Made by a program: the position numbers and the translations under genes
Shown here: positions 41,939 to 52,200 of the stretch, piece after piece
Numbering within the stretch: the stretch's first letter is position 1
How the letters are laid out: every line of letters starts with the position of its first letter
Assembly (NCBI RefSeq): GCF_015354405.1
Contig: NZ_JADKYP010000009.1
Span: 62,001 to 126,000, forward strand
From: Nocardia sp. BSTN01
GTDB lineage: Bacteria > Actinomycetota > Actinomycetes > Mycobacteriales > Mycobacteriaceae
Length of the DNA stretch: 64,000 nt
Reading direction: 5' to 3'
The notes under the pieces: generated by a model
The model's input: the letters and a program-made list of their open reading frames with translations, nothing else
The model's database searches: none
What the model was told of the DNA's origin: nothing

Positions 41939-43228
41939 ATGACGGCCGATCCCACAGGACGCGAGGCGGTCGCCGCGGTGTGGCGGATCGAATCCGCCCG
42001 CATCGTCGGCGCGCTGGCCCGCTACACCGGCGATTTCGCCCTCGCCGAAGATCTGGCGCAGGAAGCACTGGCCGAGGCGCTGGTCACCTGGCCGCGGGAG
42101 GGGACGCCGCACAATCCGGCCGGTTGGTTGCTCACGGTAGGGCGGCGGCGCGCGATCGACACCTTCCGCCGCCGGTCGGCCCTCGACGATCGCTACGCCG
42201 CCCTCGCCCGCGACCTGGGTGAGGGCGGCGTGCTGACCGGCGGGCCCGGTGCGGATCCGGTGCGTTCGGGAGCGGAACCGCTGTGGGATCCCGATCGCAT
42301 CGATGACGACGTGCTGGCTCTGATCTTCACGGCATGTCATCCGGTGCTCTCCCGGGAAGCGCGGGTGGCGCTGACGCTGCGCGTGGTCGGCGGTCTCACC
42401 AGCGACGAGATCGCCAGAGCATTTCTCGTTCCGGCGGCGACGGTTCAGGCCCGGATCACCCGGGCGAAGAAAACGCTTGCCGCGGAACATATTCCGTTCG
42501 AGGTACCGGAGACGGGTGCGCGTGCCGCCCGGCTCGGCTCGGTGCTCAGCGTGATCTATCTGATCTTCACCGAAGGTTCCTCGGCGAGCTCGGGCACCGA
42601 ACTGATCCGCTTCGATCTGGCCGGGGAAGCGCAGCGGCTGGCCCGGGTGCTGTCGCACCTCGTGCCGGACGAACCGGAGGTGTACGGACTGCTGGCGCTG
42701 CTCGAGCTGACCGCGGCCCGCTTCCCGGCGCGGACGGGCCCCGACGGTGAGCCGGTGCTGCTGGAGCATCAGGACCGGCGGCGCTGGGACCGGGCGGCGA
42801 TCCGGCGCGGCCGCGCCGCCCTCAGCCGCGCCGGACAGGTCGGCCGCGGGCTGGGCTATTACGGCGTGCAGGCCGCGATCGCCGAATGCCACGCCGTCGC
42901 CGGCTCGGTCGCCGACACCGACTGGGACCGCGTGGTGAACCTCTACGAAGCGCTGGGTCGTCTGGCCCCGTCACCGGTGGTCGAGCTGAACCGGGCGGTC
43001 GCGATCGCGATGGCGAAGGGCCCGGACGCCGGACTCGCGATCGTGGACGGTCTGCGCGCCGAGGGCGCGCTGCCGAATTCCCATCTGCTGCCGACCGTTC
43101 GGGGCGAACTGCTGGCCCGCCTGGGCCGCACGAGCGAGGCCCGCGAGGAGTGGGAGCTGGCGGCGAGCTTGTGCGGCAACGATCGCGAGCGAGCCGTCTT
43201 GCACCGCAAGCTCGACCACCTCGGATGA
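41939..43228 (+). CDS. ECF42-group RNA polymerase sigma factor
   Basis: A 429-residue ECF sigma. Region 2 (about 10-75: ALARYTGDFALAEDLAQEALAEAL ... GWLLTVGRRRAIDTFRRRS) and region 4 (about 125-175) are followed by a 240-residue helical, TPR-like C-terminal extension (about 190-429) that is characteristic of ECF42 and absent from ordinary ECF sigmas. The extension is thought to tune activity. There is no anti-sigma gene; the YCII protein precedes it. ATG 41939 is chosen as the in-frame start after the YCII stop. Confidence 0.9.
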   Translation: MTADPTGREAVAAVWRIESARIVGALARYTGDFALAEDLAQEALAEALVTWPREGTPHNPAGWLLTVGRRRAIDTFRRRSALDDRYAALARDLGEGGVLTGGPGADPVRSGAEPLWDPDRIDDDVLALIFTACHPVLSREARVALTLRVVGGLTSDEIARAFLVPAATVQARITRAKKTLAAEHIPFEVPETGARAARLGSVLSVIYLIFTEGSSASSGTELIRFDLAGEAQRLARVLSHLVPDEPEVYGLLALLELTAARFPARTGPDGEPVLLEHQDRRRWDRAAIRRGRAALSRAGQVGRGLGYYGVQAAIAECHAVAGSVADTDWDRVVNLYEALGRLAPSPVVELNRAVAIAMAKGPDAGLAIVDGLRAEGALPNSHLLPTVRGELLARLGRTSEAREEWELAASLCGNDRERAVLHRKLDHLG

Positions 43229-43349
43229 GCGCCGGCCCCCACCCGGGTCCGGGCGACATCCGACACGTCCGTCGCTCGTCTCACCGGCACAAACGCGACC
43301 GATACCGGTATCGCGGAAACGAACCCGGGCGGTCCGTCGGCCGACCGGG

Positions 43350-45089
43350 TCAGGCGGCGGCGAGAAAGCGCCCGCTGCGCTGCGACCCCAGCACCGGCGC
43401 GGCTACTCCGTTGCCGAAAACGTAACGGCCGCCGACGAATACGGCGTTCACCGTGTCGTCGTTGCGATTGACCATGCGCGACAGATTGCCGAAGTACGGC
43501 ATCGTGTGTTCGGCGTAGCGCTCGAGTCCCGCATCCAGCCGGGCCGGATCGATCACCACCGCGTCGGCGCGGTCTCCGACGCGCAGATGTCCCGCGTCGA
43601 GCCCGTACCAGTCGGCCAATTCCCCGGTGAGCCGGTGCACCGCGTGTTCCACCGACATGAACGGGCGCCCCGCCAGATCGGCATCGCGCACGCGGCGCAG
43701 CAGCCGCAGTCCGAAGTTGTAGAAGGCCATATTGCGCAGGTGCGCACCGGCGTCGGAGAAACCCAGCTGCATGCCGGGATCGGCGGCGAAGCGATCCAGC
43801 ACACGCGGCCGGTGGTTGGAGATCGTGGTGCGCCAGCGCACCTTGGGCCCGTACTCCACCACCAGATCGAGGAAAGCGTCGACCGGGTGCACTCCCCCGC
43901 GTTCCACGCCGACCTGACCGAAGGTCTTGCCGACGACCGAGCTGTCCGGACATTCCACGATCTCGGCGTCGAAGAAGTCGCGATGCCACACCCGCGGGCC
44001 GAACGTGCGATCGTAATCCTTGCGGAACTGGCGGCGATAGCTTTCGCTCTGCAACATCCGGCGGCGCTCGTCCAGCTGATTCGACAGATGCAATGCCGCC
44101 GCGCCGGAACCGAATTCCTCGAACACCACCAGATCGATACCGTCGGCGTACACCTCGAACGGCACCGGCAGATGCTGGAAGCGGAAGTCGCCGCCGAAGG
44201 CGTTGATCGCCCGCGCCAAGGCGGGAAACACGTGTGCCACCAGGGGAATCGCCTTGATGTCGGCCGCCGAGAGCAGACTCACCTTGAGCGGCGGCTGCCC
44301 GATTCCCAGACTCGACAGCGCCATCGCCACCAAACTCTGCGGTCGCGCCACATCCGGCCCGCCCTGCAGAGCGCGCCGCCGAGCCCGCAGGATCGCGTTG
44401 AGCTGGTGCCGTTCGCGCATCGTGGCGTAGGTGGAGGGCAGGGTGCGGGAGCGGCAGGTCTCGCCGTCGAGTTTGTCGAACATCAGTTGCTGCGAGGACA
44501 TGCCGACGAAGCCGGCGTCGAGGGCCTCGTCCAGATGCCGGCGCATCGCGGTCAGCTCGCCGGCGGTCGGCTTCACCTCGGTGCGGGTGGCGCGGTCCAG
44601 GCCCATCTCCGCGGCGCGGATATCCGAATGTCCCAGGAACGCGGCCACATTCGGCCCCAGCGGCGAGGCGTCCAGCGCCGCGGCGTATTCGTGAGCGTCG
44701 CGCCAGGTCTTCACATCGCCGACGGCGTCGATCACATGTCCGCGCGGGATGGCCTCCACCCGGCCGAACAGGTCGCCGGCGGTTTCGGCGCCGACATGCA
44801 CGGTGGACAGCGAGCAGGAGCCGAGCAGGACCGTCGTGACGCCGTGGCGCACCGATTCCGACAGCGACGGATCCAGCAGGACCTCCACGTCGTAATGGGT
44901 GTGGATGTCGAGCATCCCGGGGATCACCCATTTGCCGGTGGCGTCGACGACGGTCTCGCAGCCGGACTCGTCCAGGGGTTCGGCCGAGACGGCGGCCACC
45001 CGCCCGTCGCGGATGCCGACGTCGCGCACCGCCGACGGCGCGCCCGTGCCGTCGAACCAGGTACCGCCCTTGATGATGCTGTCGTACAT
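43350..45089 (-). CDS. N-acyl-D-amino-acid deacylase-family amidohydrolase
   Basis: A 579-residue amidohydrolase: metal ligands in DIHTHYD (about 60-66), a GVTTVLLGSC strand, a GHSDIR segment, and the D near the C-terminus (LGFSDAGAHLRN). It resembles D-aminoacylases that remove acyl groups from D-amino acids or related amides, but the substrate is not established. ATG 45089 has a GAGGGAC ribosome site. It is the third gene of the ADH/ligase/amidohydrolase cluster on the minus strand. Confidence 0.87.
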   Translation of the reverse strand: MYDSIIKGGTWFDGTGAPSAVRDVGIRDGRVAAVSAEPLDESGCETVVDATGKWVIPGMLDIHTHYDVEVLLDPSLSESVRHGVTTVLLGSCSLSTVHVGAETAGDLFGRVEAIPRGHVIDAVGDVKTWRDAHEYAAALDASPLGPNVAAFLGHSDIRAAEMGLDRATRTEVKPTAGELTAMRRHLDEALDAGFVGMSSQQLMFDKLDGETCRSRTLPSTYATMRERHQLNAILRARRRALQGGPDVARPQSLVAMALSSLGIGQPPLKVSLLSAADIKAIPLVAHVFPALARAINAFGGDFRFQHLPVPFEVYADGIDLVVFEEFGSGAAALHLSNQLDERRRMLQSESYRRQFRKDYDRTFGPRVWHRDFFDAEIVECPDSSVVGKTFGQVGVERGGVHPVDAFLDLVVEYGPKVRWRTTISNHRPRVLDRFAADPGMQLGFSDAGAHLRNMAFYNFGLRLLRRVRDADLAGRPFMSVEHAVHRLTGELADWYGLDAGHLRVGDRADAVVIDPARLDAGLERYAEHTMPYFGNLSRMVNRNDDTVNAVFVGGRYVFGNGVAAPVLGSQRSGRFLAAA

Positions 45090-45128
45090 GACAGTCCCTC
45101 TTTCAGCCACCCGCCCCGGCGGGGCGCG

Positions 45129-46781
45129 TCAGATCTCTATCTCGCGCCGCACGACCTTGCCGGTCGCGTTGCGCGGCAACGGTTGTGCCGTGATCACCCA
45201 GCGGGCCGGCACCTTGAAGTAGGCGAGCCGCTCGGCCGTGAAGGCCCGCAGCTGGTCCTCGGTCACGCCGGCGGGATCGGCGACGACCACGACGGCCGCC
45301 ACCTCCTGCCCCAGATCCGCGTGCGGCACACCGAGCACCGCCGATTCCAGCACCGCGGGATGCTCGTCGAGCACGTTCTCGATTTCGGTCGGGTACACGT
45401 TCTCCCCGCCGCGCAGGATGAGATCCGACCGCCGTCCCGACAGGCGCAGCCGGCCCTCCTCGAGGACACCGAAATCGCCGGTGTGCAACCACCTTTCGGC
45501 ATCGATAGCGGTCGCGGTGGCGGCCGGGTCGTTCCAGTAGCCGAGCATCACGTACGGGCTGCGCACACAGATCTCGCCCTCCTCGCCGTCGGGCAGCGTC
45601 CTGTTGTCCGGATCGCGAATCTCGATGCTCACTCCGATGATCGGCATTCCGACGGTGTCGGGGTGGGCGGCCAGTACCGGCGGCGTGGCAACCGTTGCCG
45701 CGGTGCCGCTTTCGGTGAGACCGTAGCTCGTGGTGAGCGCGACCTCGGCCATCGGGAGTTCCCGGCGCAGCCGTTGGTGGAAGGCCGGCGAGGACGGGGC
45801 GGCGTTGAGCGAGAACGCGACCAGACTCGACAGGTCGTAACGGGACAGGTCGTGTTCGAGCATGCGGCTGACCATCGTCGGCACCGCACCCCAGTTGGTC
45901 ACCCGTTCCCGCTCCATCAGCGACAACACCCGCTCCGGATCGAAGCTGCCGGTGTTGATCACCACCGTCGCGCCCGTGGCCAGCCGCGGAATGATCAGAT
46001 TGTGCAGGCTCGCGATATGAAACAGCGGTGAGGTCAACAGGAATCGGCGATCGCTGGGCCCGGGTCCGAGCTGTTGTCCGCGGAAGGCGGCGGCCATGGC
46101 ATCGGTGAATCGGTGATAGTCGCAGACCGCCAGCAGGTTCCGCTGGGTGTGCACCACACCCTTGGGCCGCCCGCTGGTGCCGCTGGTGTACAGGATGACC
46201 GCCGGGTCGTCCTCCGCGATCGGCACTTCCGGCGCCGGGCCGGGATGGTCGGCGATCAGCCGCGGCAGATCGGATTCCATGGTGAGCACCGGAATGTCGC
46301 TGCCCACCTCGGCCAGCAGTGCGGCGCGCTTGGCGTCGGCGACGACCACCGTCGGGCGGGTGTGCTCCAGACCGTAGGCGATCTCGCGCGGCGCCCACCA
46401 CGCGTTGTAGCCCACCGGAATCGCGCCGAGCAGTTGCGCCGCCCAGAACGTCGTCACCCATTCGGGCGTGTTCGCGGCGAGGATGCCCACCCGGTCGCCC
46501 TTGCCGACACCGTATCGATCGGCGAGTGCGCGCGCGAGAGCCGTTGCCTCGGCGCCGTGTTCGGCGAACGTGATCCGGCGGTCGGGGGTCACCAGATAGT
46601 CGTGGTCACCCCAGGCCGTGCCCGCGTGGAACAGCTCCGCCATACTGCGCCGCCGATCGCGCATCACCGGGATCGGCGCGCCCAGTACCTGTTCGACCAC
46701 CATCTCGAACGGTCCGCCGGGACCGGTGAGGTCGGCGGTGATCCGGGCGGCGATGGCCTGCGGGTCGGCAGCTCGCGTCAT
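45129..46781 (-). CDS. AMP-forming acyl-CoA synthetase
   Basis: A 550-residue ANL-superfamily ligase. Phosphate loop [18 protein letters not shown], hinge and Lys motifs [22 protein letters not shown] and the C-terminal catalytic Lys in [11 protein letters not shown]. It activates a fatty or aromatic acid to acyl-CoA. ATG 46781 has a GAAGG site. It starts 16 bp after the ADH stop and ends 39 bp before the amidohydrolase start, so these three probably form one transcript serving a catabolic route of unknown substrate. Confidence 0.9.
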   Translation of the reverse strand: MTRAADPQAIAARITADLTGPGGPFEMVVEQVLGAPIPVMRDRRRSMAELFHAGTAWGDHDYLVTPDRRITFAEHGAEATALARALADRYGVGKGDRVGILAANTPEWVTTFWAAQLLGAIPVGYNAWWAPREIAYGLEHTRPTVVVADAKRAALLAEVGSDIPVLTMESDLPRLIADHPGPAPEVPIAEDDPAVILYTSGTSGRPKGVVHTQRNLLAVCDYHRFTDAMAAAFRGQQLGPGPSDRRFLLTSPLFHIASLHNLIIPRLATGATVVINTGSFDPERVLSLMERERVTNWGAVPTMVSRMLEHDLSRYDLSSLVAFSLNAAPSSPAFHQRLRRELPMAEVALTTSYGLTESGTAATVATPPVLAAHPDTVGMPIIGVSIEIRDPDNRTLPDGEEGEICVRSPYVMLGYWNDPAATATAIDAERWLHTGDFGVLEEGRLRLSGRRSDLILRGGENVYPTEIENVLDEHPAVLESAVLGVPHADLGQEVAAVVVVADPAGVTEDQLRAFTAERLAYFKVPARWVITAQPLPRNATGKVVRREIEI

Positions 46782-46797
46782 AACCTTCACTTTCTGC

Positions 46798-47838
46798 TTA
46801 CGGGATGAGCACGGCACGACCGCGGATCAGGCCCCGGTCGAGTCGTTCGAATGCGGCCGGGCCCTCGGCGAGGTCGAAACGTTCCACCGATACGCCGATG
46901 GCGCCGCGCTGGGCGAGCGCGACCGAGGCGTATAGGTCACTTCTCGTGCCGCCGTACGACTTTCGGACGGTGGCGCCCCACGGCAGGCCGGGTCCGCCGG
47001 CGGGTCCGGCGTCGATGCCCGGAATACCGCCGTCGAGTCCCACCATGCGATAGGCGCCGTTCGGCGCGACCGATTCGACGGCCAGTTTCGCGGTGGCGTC
47101 GTTGCCGACGAAGTCGAACACCGCCTCGGCGCCCCGGCCGTCGGTGAGGTCCAGAATGCGGGCGGCGGTCTTCTCGTCCGCCGGCAGGGTGAGGTCGGCG
47201 CCGCATGCCGTGGCGAGCTCCAGTTTCTCCGCGGAGATGTCGACCGCGACGATGCGGCAGGCCGTGGTGGCCTTCAGGATCTGCACCGCGACATGTCCGA
47301 GCCCGCCGATGCCGATCGCGACGGCGGTGGCGCCGGGCCGCAATTGGTCGGCGGCCCCGCGGATGGCGTGATACGGCGTGAGCGCCGCATCGGCCAGCGG
47401 CGCCGCCGTCGCGAAGTCCAGCTCGCCGATGGGCACGAACGAATTCGCCGGAATGCGAACGTATTCCGCCATCCCTCCGTCCGGCCCGAGTCCCGGGCAC
47501 GGCGGCATCGCGGTGCGACCCGCCGCGAGGCAGACGTTCTCGTTACCGCTCACGCATTCTCGGCACACGCCACAGGACCAGCACAGATAGACCAGGCCCC
47601 GCTCCCCCGCGCGACGACCGTCGACCTCGGTGCCGACGGCCTCGATGGTGCCGGCGATCTCGTGGCCCATCGTCAGCGGATCGTCGCGCAGCGGGAACGG
47701 CAAGCCGAGCACGAACGAATCCGAATGGCAGATTCCGGCCGCCCCGACCTTCAGCAGCAGCTCGGTGGGTCCGATCTCGGGGATCGGGACCTCGCGAAGC
47801 TCCAGCGTGCCGGGCCCGGTCAATTGCAATGCGCGCAT
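46798..47838 (-). CDS. Zinc-dependent alcohol dehydrogenase
   Basis: A 346-residue medium-chain dehydrogenase. Catalytic zinc site GICHSD and [12 protein letters not shown], structural zinc set [18 protein letters not shown], Rossmann motif [11 protein letters not shown]. It oxidises an alcohol or reduces an aldehyde with NAD(H). The first gene of the three-gene cluster; its promoter carries the perfect TetR-type palindrome at 47900-47928. ATG 47838 is chosen over an upstream extension. Confidence 0.91.
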   Translation of the reverse strand: MRALQLTGPGTLELREVPIPEIGPTELLLKVGAAGICHSDSFVLGLPFPLRDDPLTMGHEIAGTIEAVGTEVDGRRAGERGLVYLCWSCGVCRECVSGNENVCLAAGRTAMPPCPGLGPDGGMAEYVRIPANSFVPIGELDFATAAPLADAALTPYHAIRGAADQLRPGATAVAIGIGGLGHVAVQILKATTACRIVAVDISAEKLELATACGADLTLPADEKTAARILDLTDGRGAEAVFDFVGNDATAKLAVESVAPNGAYRMVGLDGGIPGIDAGPAGGPGLPWGATVRKSYGGTRSDLYASVALAQRGAIGVSVERFDLAEGPAAFERLDRGLIRGRAVLIP

Positions 47839-47899
47839 CTTCTGTTTCCTCACCGCGGCGTTCGGCGCAGCGCCGGACGTGACGTGGCACACACCGTAG

Positions 47900-47928
47900 C
47901 ACTCACTGGACACGGCGTCCAGTGAGTG
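47900..47928. promoter_or_regulatory. Perfect 29-bp TetR-type operator
   Basis: CACTCACTGGAC-N5-GTCCAGTGAGTG with 12-bp arms lies between the ADH gene and the divergent TetR gene. It is almost certainly the TetR operator and would control both directions. Confidence 0.85.
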
Positions 47929-47951
47929 TGCGGGCGTCTATCATCAACGTC

Positions 47952-48572
47952 ATGCCTTCGGAATCGACCGCCCGGCGCGGGTCGCTGCGCGATGAGCAGA
48001 AGCGCGCGACGCGGATGCGCATCGTCGAGGAGGCGCGGCAGTTGTTCGCGCGTGAGGGCTATCTGGGAGTGCGCGTCGACGACATCGCGGCCGCGGTCGG
48101 CTGCAGCCGGGCCACCTTCTACCTGCACTTCACCGGTAAGACCGAGGTGCTGCGGGCGATCGCCGAACAGGGCACACTCGCCAGCGTCCAGTTCTTCTAC
48201 CGGGATCTGGACCGGGTCCTGGCCACCGGTTCCCGCGCGGAGTTCACCACGTGGATGCGCCGGGCCATCGAGTGGTTCTTCGACAACAAGGATCTGCTTC
48301 CCGCCTGGGACGAGGCGACCGCCCTGGAACCGGAATTCCGCGACCTCGCGCGGGAGGGCATCATGCAGCTCGCCGACGGGATGCCGGACTATCTGGCGCG
48401 CTGGCCCGAGGGCCGCCGCGACGAAGCGCGCCTGCGCATCGAACTACTCGTAGCGCAGCTGGAACGCTTCTTCACCCGATGGGCGATGCAGGGCACCATC
48501 GAGGTCACCGCGGCCGCCGCCGCCGAAGTCCTCACCGATATCTGGTTCCCCGCCCTGCAAGCGCCCGAATAA
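47952..48572 (+). CDS. TetR-family repressor
   Basis: A 206-residue repressor with the standard N-terminal HTH (about 20-65: IVEEARQLFAREGYLGVRVDDIAAAVGCSRATFYLHFTGKTEVLRAI) and a helical ligand domain with a KDLLPAWDEA segment. It is divergent from the ADH/ligase/amidohydrolase cluster, across a perfect palindrome, and so probably regulates it; the ligand is unknown. ATG 47952 is 8 bp after a TATCAT -10, suggesting a leaderless mRNA. Confidence 0.92.
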   Translation: MPSESTARRGSLRDEQKRATRMRIVEEARQLFAREGYLGVRVDDIAAAVGCSRATFYLHFTGKTEVLRAIAEQGTLASVQFFYRDLDRVLATGSRAEFTTWMRRAIEWFFDNKDLLPAWDEATALEPEFRDLAREGIMQLADGMPDYLARWPEGRRDEARLRIELLVAQLERFFTRWAMQGTIEVTAAAAAEVLTDIWFPALQAPE

Positions 48573-48595
48573 CACAGCGGGACAACGTGTTCCGG

Positions 48596-48931
48596 TCATT
48601 TCGGCGGGAGCGTACGGGCGTATCCGAGCCCGCGATCCAGCCAGGTGTGCAGGACCTCGTCGTCGCCGAGGTATTCCGGCGCCACCCGCAACCAGTTCCG
48701 CATCTCCCGGCCGCCCATCACCATCGGCGCGACCGCGGAGCCGTCGATGAGCTCCTCGGCCTGCGCCGGATCGACCCGGACCAGCAGGCCGCCCTGGCCG
48801 CTGGCCGCCACCGCCATATTGCCGCCGACCAAGAAGGCCAGCCCGCCGAACATGCGCTTTTCGACCGTCTCGGTCACCGCCGGCCCGAGCAGGTCCCGGA
48901 TCCGGTCCGCCAACTCTTCGTCATAGGCCAT
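48596..48931 (-). CDS. TfoX N-terminal domain protein
   Basis: A 111-residue protein equal to the TfoX/Sxy N-terminal domain (VEKRMFGGLAFLVGGNMAVAAS and the final LGDDEVLHTWLDRGLGYARTLPP helix). Full-length TfoX regulates competence in gamma-proteobacteria, but single-domain actinobacterial proteins have no established role. It converges with TetR 23 bp away. Confidence 0.84.
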   Translation of the reverse strand: MAYDEELADRIRDLLGPAVTETVEKRMFGGLAFLVGGNMAVAASGQGGLLVRVDPAQAEELIDGSAVAPMVMGGREMRNWLRVAPEYLGDDEVLHTWLDRGLGYARTLPPK

Positions 48932-49068
48932 ACGGCATTCTCACACCGGGCACCGACAGATCCGGACCGATCCCGCGGTGGCCGGTTCGAAGAATTCACC
49001 GAGAATTCGCGCCCTTGGGAACCCGCAGCGGTTGCTCCGGTGCGGTGGTTGGACCAGCATCCAACCTC

Positions 49069-50769
49069 ATGCGGAATCGCTTGAATCCTGCCGGTGACGT
49101 CCCCGATACCGGAATCCCCGAGCAGCTGGCCGCCACCATGACGATGGCCGAACAGCACGAATGGCACCGGGGATATCTGCGGCGGCATGCGGTGTCGCGG
49201 CGGAACTTCCTGCGCGGTTCGGCCGCGGCCGCCGCGGTGGCCGCCGTCGGCACCTCACCGTTCGCGGGGCGGGCCTATGCCGATCAGGCGCAGCTCGCGG
49301 TGGGCGGCCGCCACGTCGGCTTCGGCCCGGACGCCGCCAGCCAGCTGCGCTTCGCCGCGCAGCTGTCGCGTAATCCCGGTGGCGCCAAGGTCTTTCTCGA
49401 TCACGGACCGACCCCGGCGCTCGGCGCGAGTGTCGAGGCGGAGGTGCGCGATCTGGTGACCCAGATCCCCACCAGCGACAGCGGCGTACTCGCCGCCGAA
49501 CAGTTCTATGTGCACGCGCCGGTCGACGGCCTGCCCGGACGGCTGCCGCATTTCTACCGCTGGCGCACCTCCGACGGATTCGTCGGCGACATCCGCGCCG
49601 CGTCGACCGCGATGCCGAGCGTGCGCAATGCGGTGCTGCCCTTCCGGTTCACCATGATGGGCGATCAGGGCACCGACGACACACCCGCCCAGCCGGCGGG
49701 CATCGCCCCCGGCGACTACGACGACAAGTACTACAAACCCGACAACGACCCGGCCGTCCCGCACGCGGACAACGTGATGCGCCAGATCGTGGCCTGCAAG
49801 CCGGATTTCCATGTGCTGGCGGGCGATATCGCCTACGCCGACCCCTCGGGTGCGGGGAAGAAGCCGCGCTACGTCGCCGCCGGCGACAAACTGCCCGACG
49901 GATTCGACAAGTTCAATCCGTATGTGTGGGACGTGTACTTCGGCGCCATCGAAGCCAGCGCGTCGACCACGCCGTGGATGTTCGCCACCGGCAACCATGA
50001 CATGGAGGCCGCCTACGACACCCACGGGTACGGCGGACACCTCGCCCGCCTGGACCTTCCGGCCAACGGGCCCGCGGGCTGCCCGTCTGCGTACTCGTTC
50101 ACCTACGGCAATGTGGCGGTGCTGTCACTGGACGCCAACGACGTCTCCTACGAGATCAAGGCCAACACCGGCTATTCGGGCGGCGCCCAGACCAGTTGGG
50201 TGGAGCGGACTCTCGCGGAGTACCGCGCGAATCCGGATATCGACTTCATCGTCTGCTTCTTTCACCACTGCGCGTACTCGACCACCGATTCCCATGCCAG
50301 CGACGGCGGTCTGCGTGATGCGTGGTGCGCGCTGTTCGACCGCTATCAGGTCGATCTGGTGCTGCAGGGGCACAACCACATCTTCGAGCGCACCGACCCG
50401 ATCCGCGGCGGACGCCCGACCAAGGCGGCGGGCGACAATTCGATCGTCTACCCGGATGCGGACGGCACCGTCTACTACACGGTGGGCGGCGGCGGCCGTC
50501 CCCGCTACGGCTTCCAGCCCGGCTCCCCGGAGTCCTACCGCGGGCACGAGGTGCCCGACACCGCGGTGCCCAACAGCTATGTGTGGACACCGGCCGGCAC
50601 CAAACAGGACGAGGCCGCACCTTGGTCGCGGGTTCGGTTCCGCAACTACTCCTTCATCCGGGTCGATGTGCGACCCGGATTCTTCGCCAGCGAGATGGAT
50701 GTGGTGGCCGTGGACGAGTACGGCCGCGAATTCGACAAGGTGACCTATCGCCGGCAGGTGGGCCGCTGA
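49069..50769 (+). CDS. Tat-exported metallophosphatase (purple acid phosphatase-like)
   Basis: A 566-residue protein with a twin-arginine signal: SRRNFLRG followed by an Ala-rich h-region and AGRAYA cleavage region. The metal ligands are MMGDQG, GDIAYAD, GNHD, FFHH and GHNHIFERT, the binuclear-metal pattern of purple acid phosphatases. It removes phosphate outside the cell. The N-region before the twin arginine is 42 residues if ATG 49069 is used; ATG 49138 would give a more usual 19-residue region and may be the true start. Confidence 0.88.
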   Translation: MRNRLNPAGDVPDTGIPEQLAATMTMAEQHEWHRGYLRRHAVSRRNFLRGSAAAAAVAAVGTSPFAGRAYADQAQLAVGGRHVGFGPDAASQLRFAAQLSRNPGGAKVFLDHGPTPALGASVEAEVRDLVTQIPTSDSGVLAAEQFYVHAPVDGLPGRLPHFYRWRTSDGFVGDIRAASTAMPSVRNAVLPFRFTMMGDQGTDDTPAQPAGIAPGDYDDKYYKPDNDPAVPHADNVMRQIVACKPDFHVLAGDIAYADPSGAGKKPRYVAAGDKLPDGFDKFNPYVWDVYFGAIEASASTTPWMFATGNHDMEAAYDTHGYGGHLARLDLPANGPAGCPSAYSFTYGNVAVLSLDANDVSYEIKANTGYSGGAQTSWVERTLAEYRANPDIDFIVCFFHHCAYSTTDSHASDGGLRDAWCALFDRYQVDLVLQGHNHIFERTDPIRGGRPTKAAGDNSIVYPDADGTVYYTVGGGGRPRYGFQPGSPESYRGHEVPDTAVPNSYVWTPAGTKQDEAAPWSRVRFRNYSFIRVDVRPGFFASEMDVVAVDEYGREFDKVTYRRQVGR

Positions 50770-50867
50770 CCCGCGGTACGGGCCGGGTCAACCCGTCGGC
50801 CCACTGAGTCGTCCCGCCGAGCCGCTGAGCGGGCCGCCGGCCCACCACACCGCGACCGGCGGCCACC

Positions 50868-51764
50868 ATGGCGGTCATGCGTTTCCATTTCGCCGAGGCG
50901 GGCGGTGACCCCGTGCATTGGGTGGACCTCGCGCGGGCCGCGGAGCGGGCCGGTTTCACCGGCATCTGCCTGGCGGACAGCCTGGCCTATCCGCGCGACG
51001 GTGACCCGCGCTACCCCTACACCGCTGACGGGCAACGAGAGTTCCTGCGCGGCAAGCCCTTTGCCGAGCCGATGATCGCCGCCACCGCGATCACCACGGC
51101 CACGACCACACTGCGGGTCACACCGTTCGTGCTGAAATTGCCGGTGCGCCCGCCCGTCCTGGTGGCCAAACAGGCCGCGACGCTGGCGGTGCTGAGCGGC
51201 AACCGGCTCTCCCTGGGCGTCGGAATCAGCCCGTGGCCACAGGATTTCACCATGATGGGCGTCCCGTTCGAGCGGCGCGGCGCACGGCTGGACGAAGGTA
51301 TCGACATCGTGCGCGGCCTGTGCGGGGGCGGTGAATTCGCCCATCGCGGACAGATCTACGACCTGCCCGCCGTGGAGATCACTCCGGTCCCCACCACACC
51401 GATTCCGATCCTCGTCGGCGGGCACAGCGAGCCCGCGCTGCGGCGTGCGGTCCGGCGCGGCGACGGGTGGATGCACGCGGGCGGCGACCTCGGCGAACTG
51501 TCCGCACTCCTGGGTCGGCTGGCCGAATTACGTTCGGAATACGCCGCTTCCGGGTCGGCGCGAACCTCCGAATTCCAGATCCACGTGGTGGCGCGCGACC
51601 CCTTCGACACCGCGGGCATCGCGGATCTGGCCGCCTCGGGTGTCACCGATGTGATCGTCGGGTTCCGCAGCGTCTACGACGCCACGCCGGATACCCGCGA
51701 CCTCGCCGAGAAGATCGAGGCGATCACCCGCTACGGCGACACCGTCATCGCCGCGCACCGATAG
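50868..51764 (+). CDS. LLM-class (F420-dependent) oxidoreductase
   Basis: A 298-residue luciferase-like TIM barrel with RAAERAGFTGICLADSL, LRVTPFVLKLPVRPPVLVAKQAATLAVLSGNRLSLGVGIS and TPIPILVGGHSEPALRRAVRRGDGWMHAG. It is of F420-dependent type; substrate unknown. The next gene follows after 4 bp with a shared GGAGA site, so the two are probably co-expressed and may act on the same compound. Start MAVMRFHF at ATG 50868; the later ATG 50877 would also fit. Confidence 0.87.
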   Translation: MAVMRFHFAEAGGDPVHWVDLARAAERAGFTGICLADSLAYPRDGDPRYPYTADGQREFLRGKPFAEPMIAATAITTATTTLRVTPFVLKLPVRPPVLVAKQAATLAVLSGNRLSLGVGISPWPQDFTMMGVPFERRGARLDEGIDIVRGLCGGGEFAHRGQIYDLPAVEITPVPTTPIPILVGGHSEPALRRAVRRGDGWMHAGGDLGELSALLGRLAELRSEYAASGSARTSEFQIHVVARDPFDTAGIADLAASGVTDVIVGFRSVYDATPDTRDLAEKIEAITRYGDTVIAAHR

Positions 51765-51768
51765 GAGA

Positions 51769-52188
51769 ATGATGGCCGACCATCCGGCTCGCGCGGCGGG
51801 ACTGGCATCCCAGCACGCCGTCCGCACCAAGGACCGCGCCACCTGGCTGAATCTGTTCGCCCCGGACGCGGTGGTGGAGGATCCCGTCGGCCGATCGCCG
51901 TACGACCCCGCCGGCAACGGCCACCGCGGCCGGGACGCGATCGCCGCGTTCTGGGACACCGCCATCGCCGACAGCGATATCGCCTTCCGGATGCGCGACT
52001 CCTACGCCTGCGGCGCCGAGGTCGCCTTCGTCGGCACCATCACCAGCGTCCGCAGGGAGATCACCGTCGAGGTCGACGGGGTGTTCACCTATCGGGTGGA
52101 CGCCGACGGCCGCATCGCCGCCCTGCGCGCGTATTGGGAACTCGACCGGGCCCGCCGCACGACGTCCGAGCCGGGTACGGCCGGCTGA
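51769..52188 (+). CDS. SnoaL-like / NTF2-fold protein
   Basis: A 139-residue cone-shaped alpha+beta barrel protein: FAPDAVVEDPVGRS, GRDAIAAFWDTAIA, VDADGRIAALRAYW. This fold includes ketosteroid isomerase and SnoaL-type cyclases and hydratases; no catalytic residue can be assigned with confidence. It follows the LLM gene by 4 bp and could act on its product. ATG 51769 or 51772 can start; both use GGAGA. Confidence 0.83.
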   Translation: MMADHPARAAGLASQHAVRTKDRATWLNLFAPDAVVEDPVGRSPYDPAGNGHRGRDAIAAFWDTAIADSDIAFRMRDSYACGAEVAFVGTITSVRREITVEVDGVFTYRVDADGRIAALRAYWELDRARRTTSEPGTAG

Positions 52189-52200
52189 TCGGAATCCGGC

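Noticed and set aside
48596-48931. Competence regulator TfoX
   Set aside because: Only the N-terminal domain is present, and there are no competence genes; kept as a domain-level call.
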